NCBI RefSeq assembly: GCF_900105055.1
Contig: NZ_FNTA01000004.1
Span: 2,449,501 to 2,513,500 of the forward strand
Source of the DNA: Amycolatopsis lurida
GTDB lineage: Bacteria > Actinomycetota > Actinomycetes > Mycobacteriales > Pseudonocardiaceae
Reading direction: 5' to 3'
DNA length: 64,000 nt
Below are positions 41,473 through 49,887 of the stretch, piece by piece; within the stretch, counting starts at the first letter, position 1, and each line of letters opens with the position of its first letter. A program made the position numbers and the translations under genes. The notes under the pieces were generated by a model. It was given only the letters and a program-made list of their open reading frames with translations, had not been told where the DNA came from and did no database searches.

Positions 41473-42090
41473 ATGACGTCGGAGCAACGACGCCTTCAGC
41501 CACGTAAACAGCCACGCCAGGTCCGGGCCGAGCTGACCAGACAGCGCATCCTCACCGCGGCTGCTCACGTTTTCGCCGAGTACGGGTACGCCGCGGGGAC
41601 GACGAACCGGATCGCCGAACGGGCCCGGATCTCGATCGGTTCGCTGTATCAGTACTACCCGAACAAGGACGCGATCCTGGCCGAGTTGCTCACCCGCCAC
41701 CTCGACGGCGACCGGGCGGCCGACACGCTGCGCCGGTACAAGCGGTCGCCGGAGCCACTGGAGACCGTCATCCGCGAGTTCGTGCACACGGTGATCGAGA
41801 ACCATCTCGACGATCCGCGGCTGCTGCAGATCATGATCGAGCAGGCACCCCGCTCCGGTGAGCTGCTGGAACGCGTCACCCGGCTGGAGTGGGAGATGGT
41901 CGGTGACCTGCGGGAACTCCTCCACGGCCACCCCGAAGTCCGCGTGCGGGACAAGGACACCGCGGCCAGGCTCGTCGCGTCCACTGTGGAATTGACCGTG
42001 CATCAGCTCATCGCCGCGCCCGGCTCCATCGACGTCACCCGGCTGGAGAACGAACTCGTGGCGATGATCACCGGCTACCTTCGCGCCTGA
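41473..42090 (+). CDS. TetR-family transcription regulator
   Basis: A 205-residue TetR-type regulator. The N-terminal domain (about 15-65) reads RQRILTAAAHVFAEYGYAAGTTNRIAERARISIGSLYQYYPNKDAIL. The C-terminal part fits the TetR ligand domain of the AefR-like kind. Start ATG at 41473 with GGGAG 4 nt upstream. It is divergent from the PNPOx-like/reductase/hydrolase genes, which are its likely targets through the dyad at 41416. Confidence 0.92.
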   Translation: MTSEQRRLQPRKQPRQVRAELTRQRILTAAAHVFAEYGYAAGTTNRIAERARISIGSLYQYYPNKDAILAELLTRHLDGDRAADTLRRYKRSPEPLETVIREFVHTVIENHLDDPRLLQIMIEQAPRSGELLERVTRLEWEMVGDLRELLHGHPEVRVRDKDTAARLVASTVELTVHQLIAAPGSIDVTRLENELVAMITGYLRA

Positions 42091-42131
42091 TTTCCGGGGG
42101 TTGACCAGGCGATGAGCGGGTATCCACCGGT

Positions 42132-42374
42132 GTGAGCCGAGTAGAGAACAGGATGCGCGCCGTCGCCGCCCGCTGGCGCCGGAGGGGCGGCACGCTCGCC
42201 CTGCTGTGGACGCTGATCACCCTCGGCCTGGCCACGATGCTGTGGGTTTCGGGCTTCCGTGCGTGGCCGGTGTACCTGACGGCGCTGCCGGGCGCCGTCG
42301 TCTCCGTCCTGCTGTGGATCGGGGTCGCGCGCACCCGCCGCAGGAAGGGCGTCGAGAAGCAGCCGAGCGGTTGA
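42132..42374 (+). CDS. Small two-span membrane protein
   Basis: An 80-residue protein with two hydrophobic spans at about 21-41 and 47-65, flanked by basic residues. The GTG start at 42132 has no clear ribosome site; an internal ATG at 42153 with AACAGG before it is an alternative. It follows the TetR gene on the same strand and ends 1 nt short of the convergent SDR stop. Family unknown. Confidence 0.6.
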   Translation: MSRVENRMRAVAARWRRRGGTLALLWTLITLGLATMLWVSGFRAWPVYLTALPGAVVSVLLWIGVARTRRRKGVEKQPSG

Positions 42375-42375
42375 G

Positions 42376-43191
42376 CTATTTCGTCGCGCGCATGGCCAGC
42401 CGGTCGAACTCGCGGTCCGGCAGGGTCCGGTTGAGTTCCAGGAGCTTCTCGGCGAGGTGGCCGACCGCGTAGCGGGTTTCCGGATTCTCGGACTCGACGG
42501 CGCGGCGGATGGCGTCCACGACGACGGACGGGTCGGAGCCGTCACTGAGCCCGGTCTCCCCGTGCCGCGCCATGGCCTCCGCCATCTCCCGGTACGCCCC
42601 GCGGCCGGAATACTCGCGGAGCTGCGCGGCGGTCTGGTCTTCGAACTCGGTTTTGACGATGCCCGGCTGGATGATCACGACGTCGATGCCGAAAGGCTCG
42701 ACCTCCATGCGGAGCGTGTCGGAGAACGCTTCGAGCGCGTGCTTCGACGCGTAGTACCAGGCTCCGAAAGGCAGGGCGATCTCGCCGCCGATCGACGAAA
42801 CGTTGACGATCGTGCCGGACCGCTGGGCCCGCATGGCGGGCAGGACCAGCTGAACGAGCCGGGCGGGCGCGAGAAGGTTGACTTCGAGCTGGTCGCGCGC
42901 GCGGTCGAGCGGCACGTCCTCGACGGCGCCGTGCAGCACGGTGCCCGCGTTGTTGACCAGGACGTCGATCCGTTGGTGCTCGTCGAGAACTGTGCCGACC
43001 GCGCGGCGGAGATCGTCCTCGTCCCTGGCGTCCATCTTCAGCGGATGGCCGCCCGCCGCGCGGAGGTCGTCCATCTTCCGCACGCGCCTGGCGGCGCCGT
43101 AGACGATGTGTCCCGCGCGCAGCAGCTCCAGCGCGGTGGCGTGGCCGATCCCCGACGAAGCGCCGGTGACCAGGCATACCTTGGCCGTCAT
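42376..43191 (-). CDS. Short-chain dehydrogenase/reductase
   Basis: A 271-residue classical SDR. It has the cofactor motif TGASSGIG (about 9-16), NNAG (79-82), the catalytic Ser in VNVSSIGG, and YYASK (Tyr, Lys). The residues after the beta-2 strand (ARRVRKMDDL) favour NADP. Substrate unknown. Start ATG at 43191 with GGGAGGG. It is divergent from the IS30-HTH/MarR fusion regulator. Confidence 0.92.
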   Translation of the reverse strand: MTAKVCLVTGASSGIGHATALELLRAGHIVYGAARRVRKMDDLRAAGGHPLKMDARDEDDLRRAVGTVLDEHQRIDVLVNNAGTVLHGAVEDVPLDRARDQLEVNLLAPARLVQLVLPAMRAQRSGTIVNVSSIGGEIALPFGAWYYASKHALEAFSDTLRMEVEPFGIDVVIIQPGIVKTEFEDQTAAQLREYSGRGAYREMAEAMARHGETGLSDGSDPSVVVDAIRRAVESENPETRYAVGHLAEKLLELNRTLPDREFDRLAMRATK

Positions 43192-43290
43192 CCCGTGTGC
43201 CCTCCCGATCTTTATCGCTTCCTCCGAAACACTAGGCTCGTTTTTCTGAGACCGGCAACTTCACACAGCGGTTTTTCGAGGTCAGCTGCC

Positions 43291-43296
43291 TATAAT
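43291..43296 (+). promoter_or_regulatory. Consensus -10 box before the IS30-HTH/MarR fusion gene
   Basis: A perfect TATAAT, rare in this GC range, lies 45 bp upstream of the GTG start. No good -35 is seen at the usual distance. GATGCA (43299) and TGCATC (43321) form a loose dyad downstream of it that may be an operator. Confidence 0.45.
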
Positions 43297-43341
43297 TGAT
43301 GCAATGACCATGAAGCTGAATGCATCGGGAGGGCAGGACGG

Positions 43342-44010
43342 GTGCCGGGAAGACGCCTGACCCAGGACGAGCGCGGGCAGATCGCTTCGGGACTGTCCGC
43401 AGGCCTCACGTACGCCGAAATCGCCCGCCGGATGGACCGCCCCAAATCGACGGTGATCCGCGAAGTCGCGCGCAACGGCGGCGCCCACGGTTATCGGGCA
43501 GGCCAGGCGCAGCAGGCGACGCGATGGCGGGCACGCCGCCGCAAACCCGGCCCGCCGCCCAGCACCGCACGGACCCCGGAGACGGTGCGGGACTTCGAGA
43601 CCGAATTCGCCGAGACGATGGCCGCGACCGGTGTCCCGTCGATGATGGCCAGGGTCCTGGCCTGTCTGTTCACCGCGGACACCGGCGGCGGCACCGCCGC
43701 CGAACTGGTCGCCCGGCTGGAAGTCAGCCCCGCGTCGGTGTCCAAGGCCGTGAACTGGCTCGAACAACGCGGCCTGATCACCCGCGAACGCGAGGGCGGG
43801 CGGCAGCGGTACGTCGTCGACGACGACTTCGGCTACCGCGCCTGGCGCACCAGTCTCGACGCGATGACCCGCTGGGCGGAGGTCACCCGGCGGGGCGCCG
43901 GGCTGATCGACGGGCCGGCGGGGGCGCGACTGGACGCCACCAGCCGGTTCTTCCGGCATCTGCACAAGGACATGAGCGAGGCGGCGGAACACTGGCGGCG
44001 CACGGCGTGA
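43342..44010 (+). CDS. Regulator: IS30-type HTH fused to a MarR/GbsR-like domain
   Basis: A 222-residue protein in two parts. Residues 1-50 match the N-terminal helix-turn-helix of IS30-type transposases (LTQDERGQIASGLSAGLTYAEIARRMDRPKSTVIREVARNG in segments), and about 75-220 match a MarR/GbsR-type winged helix (AAELVARLEVSPASVSKAVNWLEQRGLITREREGG). No transposase catalytic domain follows, so this is a regulator that has taken up a transposase DNA-binding domain. GTG start at 43342 with GGGAGGG 8-14 nt upstream. Likely controls itself and the divergent SDR. Confidence 0.85.
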   Translation: MPGRRLTQDERGQIASGLSAGLTYAEIARRMDRPKSTVIREVARNGGAHGYRAGQAQQATRWRARRRKPGPPPSTARTPETVRDFETEFAETMAATGVPSMMARVLACLFTADTGGGTAAELVARLEVSPASVSKAVNWLEQRGLITREREGGRQRYVVDDDFGYRAWRTSLDAMTRWAEVTRRGAGLIDGPAGARLDATSRFFRHLHKDMSEAAEHWRRTA

Positions 44011-44014
44011 GTCG

Positions 44015-44069
44015 GTCCGTGAAGGCCTCCTCGGGGGTCCCTGGGTCCCTCAAGGAGGCCTTCACGGAC
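44015..44069. terminator. Bidirectional hairpin (family B)
   Basis: GTCCGTGAAGGCCTCCT pairs perfectly (17 bp) with AGGAGGCCTTCACGGAC around a 21-nt loop between two convergent genes. Confidence 0.85.
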
Positions 44070-44101
44070 TTGCGTGAGCTCACCCCACGACAGGGGCGAG
44101 G

Positions 44102-44920
44102 TCACCCACGCTTGAATTCCTCCCAGGTCACCTTCTTCACCTTGGGGCCGTCGTCCTTGGCGTGGCTCGCCAGGCCGTTGAGGCCCTTGAAGTAGTCACC
44201 GGCCTGAGCCTGAGCCTGCGGCGACATGTCGGTGTCGCTGATCGCGATCCCGTGGATGTGCTCCGCCCAGTTGCCCTGGCTCGGGGTGCGGTGCCACGCG
44301 GCGAAGCCGACCTCGCGCAGCGCCTTCACCGCGGCGGTCTTGTTCGAGATGTTGTTCACCGAGATGTCGACCGCACCGCCGCCGTCGTGCGTGCCGCCCG
44401 AGGCACCGACACCGCCGGCGTTGTACGAGCCCTGGGTGATGGTGAACTTGACCCCGGCCTTCTTCTCCGCGGCCGCGATCATGTCGGCGGTGCGCTTGTT
44501 GACCGTCTTGCCGTCGAGGCTGGTCTTCGAGCCGACACTGATCGGCGCGGTCACGGTGTAGCGGCCTTTGCCCAGTTCGGTCAGCGAGCCCTTGCCCGGC
44601 AGACCGCTGGCGGCGAGGCCACTGTGCCCGAGCGACTTCTGGTACTTCTGGTACGCGGTGACCGTCGACGTGCCGAAGTGACCGTCGACCTGCTTCTTGT
44701 CGAGCAGGTTCTTCGCGGCCAGCGCCTGCTCGACCGCCTTGACGCTCTCCCCGGAGCCAGGCGTGATCGACTGGTCGGCCTTGTACGGATCCCACATGGC
44801 CGCCTTGACCACGGCCTCCATGTTGACCGACGGCGCGGCCGCCGCGGGCTGTCCCGCCGTCATCCCCAGCGCGGTCGCGGACAGTGCGGCGAACATCGCG
44901 GCGGTTGCCACCTTGCGCAT
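44102..44920 (-). CDS. Secreted M15-like zinc peptidase with peptidoglycan-binding domain
   Basis: A 272-residue exported protein. A signal peptide covers about 1-29 (FAALSATALGMTAGQPAAAA). A peptidoglycan-binding domain (about 45-105) includes KKQVDGHFGTSTVTAYQKYQ. The C-terminal catalytic part (about 110-270) has GTHDGGGAVDIS and EHIHGIAI, which supply the His, Asp and His of an M15/D,D-carboxypeptidase-like zinc site. It should trim peptidoglycan cross-links outside the cell. Start ATG at 44920 has GGAG at good spacing; the longer frame to 45580 has no signal sequence. In a D-Ala-D-Lac background its natural substrate is of interest. Confidence 0.88.
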   Translation of the reverse strand: MRKVATAAMFAALSATALGMTAGQPAAAAPSVNMEAVVKAAMWDPYKADQSITPGSGESVKAVEQALAAKNLLDKKQVDGHFGTSTVTAYQKYQKSLGHSGLAASGLPGKGSLTELGKGRYTVTAPISVGSKTSLDGKTVNKRTADMIAAAEKKAGVKFTITQGSYNAGGVGASGGTHDGGGAVDISVNNISNKTAAVKALREVGFAAWHRTPSQGNWAEHIHGIAISDTDMSPQAQAQAGDYFKGLNGLASHAKDDGPKVKKVTWEEFKRG

Positions 44921-45175
44921 GACTGCTCCTTCACTCGATGGCTGCTCCCCGTGAGCAGCTCGTGACCGACACTGGCCCGGAGGCGGTGTCAGCCGGAACC
45001 GCCTGTACGGAACGTCTGACGTCAAAAACCGCAGGTTGACAGCGTCTGACAGCGCTCGAGCCAGGCGGAATCCGCAGGTCGGCGCGGCGATCCGGACACT
45101 CTTCGCGATATAGTCACCAGGCCGCGCAGAGCGACGAAAATCGTTGTCACGTCGGACACGATCGCGAGGGGGAGC

Positions 45176-45937
45176 GTGCCGGAACCGCGAACAGGAGAAC
45201 GGGCACCGGAGCTGGAAGCGTTCATGGACGGGCTGCGGAAGCTCCGGACACGGGCCGGGGAACCGTCCTTCCGGAAGATGGCGGCGAAGTCCGGCGCGGT
45301 GTCCCACGCGACCCTGCACCTCACCGTCACCGGTACGCGGTTGCAGCCGTGGGAGACGGTCCGGGAGTTCGTCCGCGCCTGCGACGGTGACGAAGAGGAA
45401 TGGCACGCCCGATGGCAGGGCGTCCAGCTCGTGCTGTCCGCCGACCGCGACCCGGAACCCGCGCCGCGATGGCGGTCCAAACGCGTCCTGGTGCCGCTGG
45501 CCCTCGTGCTCGTCGCCGCGATCGCCGCCGTCGTGGTCCTCCTGCTGCCGGGCGAGCAGGGCACGCCCGCACCGCCGCATCCCGGCGACTCGAGCAGATT
45601 CCTCGGCGACGTGACCATCCCCGACGACACCGTGGTCAAACCCGGCACCCAGTTCGTGAAGGTGTGGGAACTCGAGAACACCGGCACCGTCGAGTGGCGA
45701 AAGCGGTACCTGCGCCGCACCGATCTCCCGGTCACGCCCGGCACCTGCCGCACCCCCGACCGGATCCCGGTCAACGACACCGCGCCGCGAGGACGTGTGC
45801 AGGTGACGGTCACCGTGAGCACCCCGCCGAACGCCCCGGTCGACTGCAAGGTGTTCTGGAAGATGGTCGACGAACAGGACCGGGAACTCTTCCCGGCCAG
45901 CAGGCCGATCTACTTCTCGGTCCTCGTCCGCGCCTGA
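45176..45937 (+). CDS. HTH - membrane span - NBR1-Ig-like domain protein
   Basis: A 253-residue protein in three parts. The N-terminal third (about 1-90) resembles actinobacterial helix-turn-helix proteins (FMDGLRKLRTRAGEPSFRKMA, then VSHATLHLTVTG). A hydrophobic span at about 104-123 (VLVPLALVLVAAIAAVVVLL) follows. The outer domain (about 140-253) is a NBR1-type Ig-like fold, recognised by VTIPDDTVVKPGTQFVKVWELENTGTVEW. So a cytoplasmic DNA-binding-like head is tethered to an external Ig domain. GTG start at 45176 with GGGGGAG before it. Function unknown. Confidence 0.85.
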   Translation: MPEPRTGERAPELEAFMDGLRKLRTRAGEPSFRKMAAKSGAVSHATLHLTVTGTRLQPWETVREFVRACDGDEEEWHARWQGVQLVLSADRDPEPAPRWRSKRVLVPLALVLVAAIAAVVVLLLPGEQGTPAPPHPGDSSRFLGDVTIPDDTVVKPGTQFVKVWELENTGTVEWRKRYLRRTDLPVTPGTCRTPDRIPVNDTAPRGRVQVTVTVSTPPNAPVDCKVFWKMVDEQDRELFPASRPIYFSVLVRA

Positions 45938-46013
45938 GCCGTAACTCGCGTGATCTGAGCCGTAACTCGCGTGATTGGAGGCGTAACTCGTGAGTTACGC
46001 CTCCAATCACGCG
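45938..46013. repeat. Tandem GTAACTCGCGTGAT units and a 46-bp palindrome
   Basis: Two 21-bp direct copies (GCCGTAACTCGCGTGATCTGA type) run into a perfect palindrome at 45968-46013: 22-bp arms (CGCGTGATTGGAGGCGTAACTC) with a GT loop. It begins at the stop codon of the NBR1-Ig gene. It may act as a terminator; the tandem copies suggest a repeat element rather than a simple hairpin. Confidence 0.85.
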
Positions 46014-46159
46014 AATGACGCGCCGGATCACGCGAATCCCGAGTTCGGTACCCGGCGAAAACACCTCGATAGGCCGGAAAAGTGCGCTAGCCGACGCTTT
46101 CCGGGCTCCCTACGCTGGATTCCGCGCACGAGAACCACAAACGTCCTCGGGAGTCTCCG

Positions 46160-46729
46160 ATGAGAGCAACGAGAATCGTGTTCTGCGCCCTGTTCGCCCT
46201 CGGCGCCGCCTGCCTTTCCCCGGCGGCGTCGGCCACTCAAGACGCGTTCACGCTGTCCAGTACCGCGTTCGCCGACGGCGGTCTCATGCCCAAGGTCCAC
46301 GAGTGCACCAGCGGCGGCGGGCAGGATCCGGCCAAGAAGAACGAGTCGCCGCCGTTGGCCTGGTCGGGGGCTCCCGCCGGGGCGAAGAGCTACGCGATCG
46401 TCATGCGCGACCTCGACAACGCCGCCCTGATCCACTGGGTCATCTACGACATCCCGGCGACCACGGCTTCGCTCCCCCAGAACGTCCAGCACGTCTACCG
46501 GCCACCGGTGCCCGCCGGCTCCAGGCAGGTCTACTACCGCGGAAGCGCGAGTCTCTACGGCTACCAGGGCCCGTGCTCACCCTCCACCGTGAATACCTAC
46601 GAGTTCGTCGTGCACGCCCTCGACCAGACGTCGCTCACCGGCCTGGACTCCGGTTCGTCGACCCGCACTGCCGCCAGGGCGATCACCGCGGCTTCGATCG
46701 GCTCGGCGAGGATCACCGGCGAGTCGTAA
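46160..46729 (+). CDS. Secreted YbhB/YbcL-type PEBP protein
   Basis: A 189-residue exported protein of the phosphatidylethanolamine-binding (YbhB/YbcL) family. The signal peptide covers about 1-25 (CALFALGAACLSPAASA). Family motifs are SPPLAWSGAPAGAKSYAIVMRDLD, HWVIYDIPATT and YQGPCSP, and the protein ends in the family helix. Role unknown; kinase-inhibitor-like names for the family are historical. Start ATG at 46160 with GGGAG. The SARP gene begins 32 bp after its stop. Confidence 0.92.
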   Translation: MRATRIVFCALFALGAACLSPAASATQDAFTLSSTAFADGGLMPKVHECTSGGGQDPAKKNESPPLAWSGAPAGAKSYAIVMRDLDNAALIHWVIYDIPATTASLPQNVQHVYRPPVPAGSRQVYYRGSASLYGYQGPCSPSTVNTYEFVVHALDQTSLTGLDSGSSTRTAARAITAASIGSARITGES

Positions 46730-46761
46730 GTCCCCTGGTCACCCGTGGCAAAATCGGCCCA

Positions 46762-49700
46762 ATGCAGATCGGGATGCTGGGGCCCTTCGAGGTGCGCACG
46801 GACGACGGTGGCTTCGCCGACGTGCCGGGTGCCCGGTTGCGCGGGCTGTTGATCGCGCTCGCGCTCGAACCGGGCAGGGTCGTCCCGAAGGCGGCGCTCG
46901 TCGACTGGATCTGGGGCGAACAGCCTCCCGCCGACGCGACGAACGCCTTGCAGCGCTTGGTTTCCCGGCTGCGGAAGGTACTTCCGGAAGGGGTCGTCGA
47001 GGGACAGCCGGACGGCTACCGGTTGAAGGTGCCGCCCGACGCCGTCGACGCCGTGCGGTTCGAGCGTCTTGTCGGCCAGGCCCGCGGCGACGAGGAGCCG
47101 AAGCGGCTGCGTGAGGCGCTCGCCCTGTGGCGCGGCGCGGCCATGCAGGACGTCGGCCTTCAGGACAGCGGCGCCTTCGACGCGGCGGTCACCCGGCTCG
47201 AAGGGCTTCGCCTGACGGCGCTGGAGGATCGGTTCGACGCGGAGCTCGACCTCGGCCACGGCGCGAAACTGATCACCGAACTGACCGATCTGGTGGCCGC
47301 GCATCCGCTACGCGAGCGGCTGGTCGCCGCCCTGATGCGGGCCCTCGCGGCGACGGGCCGCGACACCGAAGCGCTGCTCGTGTACCAGCGCACGCGGGAA
47401 GCCCTGGCCGACGCGCTCGGCGTCGATCCGTCGCCGGAGCTGTCCGCGGTGCACGTCGCGCTGTTGCGGGGCGAGCTGGGGCGGCGTGAAGAGAACCGCA
47501 AGACGAACGTGCGCGCCGAGCTGACCAGCTTCGTCGGCAAGGACGCCGACGTCGCCAAGGTCCGCGACCTCGTCGCCGGGCACCGGCTCACCACCCTGCT
47601 CGGTCCCGGCGGCTCCGGAAAGACCCGGCTGGCCACGGAAACCGCGCGCACCTTGCTCGGTGATCTGCCGGACGGCGCGTGGCTGGTGGAGCTCGCGGCC
47701 ATCGGCCCGGAAAGTGATGTCGCCCAAGCGACTCTGGCCGCGCTCGGGCTGCGGGACGCCCTGCTGGGCGACTCGTCGAACGCCGAACCCGCCGAACGGG
47801 TCATCGCCGCGATCCGGGACCGGGAAGTCCTGCTGATCCTCGACAACTGCGAGCACGTGATCGAGGCGGCCGCGGCGTTCGCCCATCGCGTGCTCGGGGA
47901 ATGCCGCCGTCTCCGGATATTGGCGACGAGCCGGGAGCCCCTCGGTATCACCGGCGAGACGTTGTGGCATGTCGTGCCGCTGGCCGTTCCGGACCGGCAC
48001 GCCGGCGCCGCCGAAATCGAATCCTCCCCCGCCGTCCGGTTGCTGCGGGACCGGGCGAGCGCGGTGCACAAGGATTTCGTGGCTGACGAGACGACTCTGT
48101 CCACCATGGCGCGCGTATGCCGGATCCTGGACGGGATGCCGCTGGCGATCGAACTGGCCGCGGCGAGGCTGCGCACCATGTCCGTCGATCAGCTCGCGAA
48201 CCGGCTCGACGACCGGTTCCGCCTGCTGACCGGCGGCAGCCGGACCGCGCTGCCCCGGCACCGGACGTTGCGTGCCATGGTCGACTGGAGCTGGGAACTG
48301 CTGTCCGACGCCGAGCGGACGGTCCTGTGCCGGCTCTCGGTGTTCTCGGGCGGGGCGAGCCTCGAAGCGGCCGAACGGGTCTGTGTCAGCGAGGCGGTCG
48401 AGCAGTACGAGGTCCTCGAACTGCTGACCACGCTGACCGAAAAGTCGCTGCTGGTCGCGGCGGGTGACGAAGCGCCGCGTTATCGGATGCTCGGCACGAT
48501 CAAGGAGTACGCCGCGCAACGGCTCGCCGAGGCAGGCGAAACGGTGGTGGCACGCCACGCGCATCTCGCCTATTTCACCGAGCTCGCCGAGGCCGCGGAG
48601 CCGATGCTCCGCCGCGCCGAGCAGCTGGAATGGCTCGCCAAACTCAAGGCCGAGCACGACAACATCACCTCCGCGATGCGCGGCGCCCTCACCGCGGGCG
48701 AGGGCCTGGCGGCGATGCGGCTGGCAGCGGCCTGCGGCTGGTACTGGTGGCTCAGCGGGCACCGCACCGAAGGCATGGAGCTGGTCAGCGCGGCCGTCAG
48801 GACTCCGGGCGAGGTGTCCGACGACGTCGCGGCCGTGGTGTACGGGCTCGTCTCGCTGTTCGTGAGTTCCGGTTTCGCCGACGAACACACCGCCGCGAAG
48901 TGGATCCACGAGTCGTACCGGCTGGGCATGCACAGTGAGAGCAAGCATCCACTGCTCGGGCTCGTCGTCCCACTGGAACGCATGCTGGCGGGAGACGAAG
49001 CGCTGTCGGCGTGGGAACCGGTGCTGGAGGACGAAAACGCGTGGGTCCGTGCGCTGGGCAGGCTGCACCTGGGCAAGATGCGGATCACGCTCGGCCATCC
49101 CGGACGGGAGGCGGACGAATATCTCGAGCAGGCGCTCGGTGAATTCCGCGCGCTCGGCGAACGATTCGGGATCTCGTTCGCCCTGACCGAATTGGCGGAC
49201 CGTATCGCCACTCGTGGCGAGTTCGCCACCGCTTGTGAGTACTACGAAGAGGCGGTCACCGTCGTGACCGAGGTCGGTTCCCTGGAGGACCTCATCCGGC
49301 TGCGGTCGCGGCAGGCGCAGCTGTACTGGCTGATGGGCGACGAGAAGGCCGGCGCGGCCGCCGTGGCCGAAGCGCAGCGGTACGCCGAGCGGGTCTCCTG
49401 GCCTGGGGCGCTGGGCATGCTCGCCCTCGCGCACGCGGAACTCGCCCACTGGCGCGGCGAAACCGAAGAGGCGGCGCGGCAGCTCGACCTCGCGATGACG
49501 GTGATGGGCGACGAAGCCGGTCTCGGCCACGTCCGCGCCATCAGCCACGACCTTCGGGGCTACTTCGCGGACGAGCTCGAAAAATCCCGCGAACACCGGC
49601 GAGCGGCCTGGGAGGCGGCCGCCGAGGTGCGGCACGTGCCCCTGATCGCCCACATGCTCGTCGGGATCGCGGATCTGGCCCTGCGCCAGGACGATCCCGA

Positions 49701-49887
49701 GCAGGCAGCGCGGCTGCTCGGAGCGGCCGACGAGCTGCGCGGGCTGCCGGACCGGTCCCGTCCGGACGTGACCCGGATCGAGGAGACAGTGCTGCGCCGC
49801 CTCGGCGAAGCGAAATTCGCGGAGGCGGCGCGAGAAGGCACCGAAGCGGACTGGAAGCGGCTGGCCGAGGTCACGCTCGCTTCTTGA
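46762..49887 (+). CDS. AfsR-type SARP regulator (DNA-binding/BTAD, NB-ARC, TPR-like)
   Basis: A 1041-residue SARP-family activator of the large AfsR type. Residues 1-90 form the OmpR-like winged helix (MLGPFEVRTDDGGF, LLIALALEPGRVVPKAALVDWIWGE), 95-245 the bacterial transcription activator domain, and about 260-520 the NB-ARC ATPase with P-loop LLGPGGSGKTRLA and LLILDNCEH. The last 400 residues are helical and TPR-like. Such proteins activate promoters carrying 11-bp-spaced heptamer repeats, and these occur between the nearby exporter and P450 genes (51567-51629). ATG at 46762 gives the correct N-terminus although the frame is open upstream; ribosome site weak. The 3' end overlaps the convergent permease gene by 17 bp. 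Confidence 0.93.
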   Translation: MQIGMLGPFEVRTDDGGFADVPGARLRGLLIALALEPGRVVPKAALVDWIWGEQPPADATNALQRLVSRLRKVLPEGVVEGQPDGYRLKVPPDAVDAVRFERLVGQARGDEEPKRLREALALWRGAAMQDVGLQDSGAFDAAVTRLEGLRLTALEDRFDAELDLGHGAKLITELTDLVAAHPLRERLVAALMRALAATGRDTEALLVYQRTREALADALGVDPSPELSAVHVALLRGELGRREENRKTNVRAELTSFVGKDADVAKVRDLVAGHRLTTLLGPGGSGKTRLATETARTLLGDLPDGAWLVELAAIGPESDVAQATLAALGLRDALLGDSSNAEPAERVIAAIRDREVLLILDNCEHVIEAAAAFAHRVLGECRRLRILATSREPLGITGETLWHVVPLAVPDRHAGAAEIESSPAVRLLRDRASAVHKDFVADETTLSTMARVCRILDGMPLAIELAAARLRTMSVDQLANRLDDRFRLLTGGSRTALPRHRTLRAMVDWSWELLSDAERTVLCRLSVFSGGASLEAAERVCVSEAVEQYEVLELLTTLTEKSLLVAAGDEAPRYRMLGTIKEYAAQRLAEAGETVVARHAHLAYFTELAEAAEPMLRRAEQLEWLAKLKAEHDNITSAMRGALTAGEGLAAMRLAAACGWYWWLSGHRTEGMELVSAAVRTPGEVSDDVAAVVYGLVSLFVSSGFADEHTAAKWIHESYRLGMHSESKHPLLGLVVPLERMLAGDEALSAWEPVLEDENAWVRALGRLHLGKMRITLGHPGREADEYLEQALGEFRALGERFGISFALTELADRIATRGEFATACEYYEEAVTVVTEVGSLEDLIRLRSRQAQLYWLMGDEKAGAAAVAEAQRYAERVSWPGALGMLALAHAELAHWRGETEEAARQLDLAMTVMGDEAGLGHVRAISHDLRGYFADELEKSREHRRAAWEAAAEVRHVPLIAHMLVGIADLALRQDDPEQAARLLGAADELRGLPDRSRPDVTRIEETVLRRLGEAKFAEAAREGTEADWKRLAEVTLAS

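Noticed and set aside
43342..43500. An IS30 insertion sequence or its remnant
   Set aside because: Only the HTH is present, fused in frame to a MarR-type domain; no catalytic core, no terminal inverted repeats were seen.
47308..49653. A 781-codon minus-strand frame opposite the SARP gene
   Set aside because: The SARP has BTAD and NB-ARC motifs throughout; the opposite frame has none.
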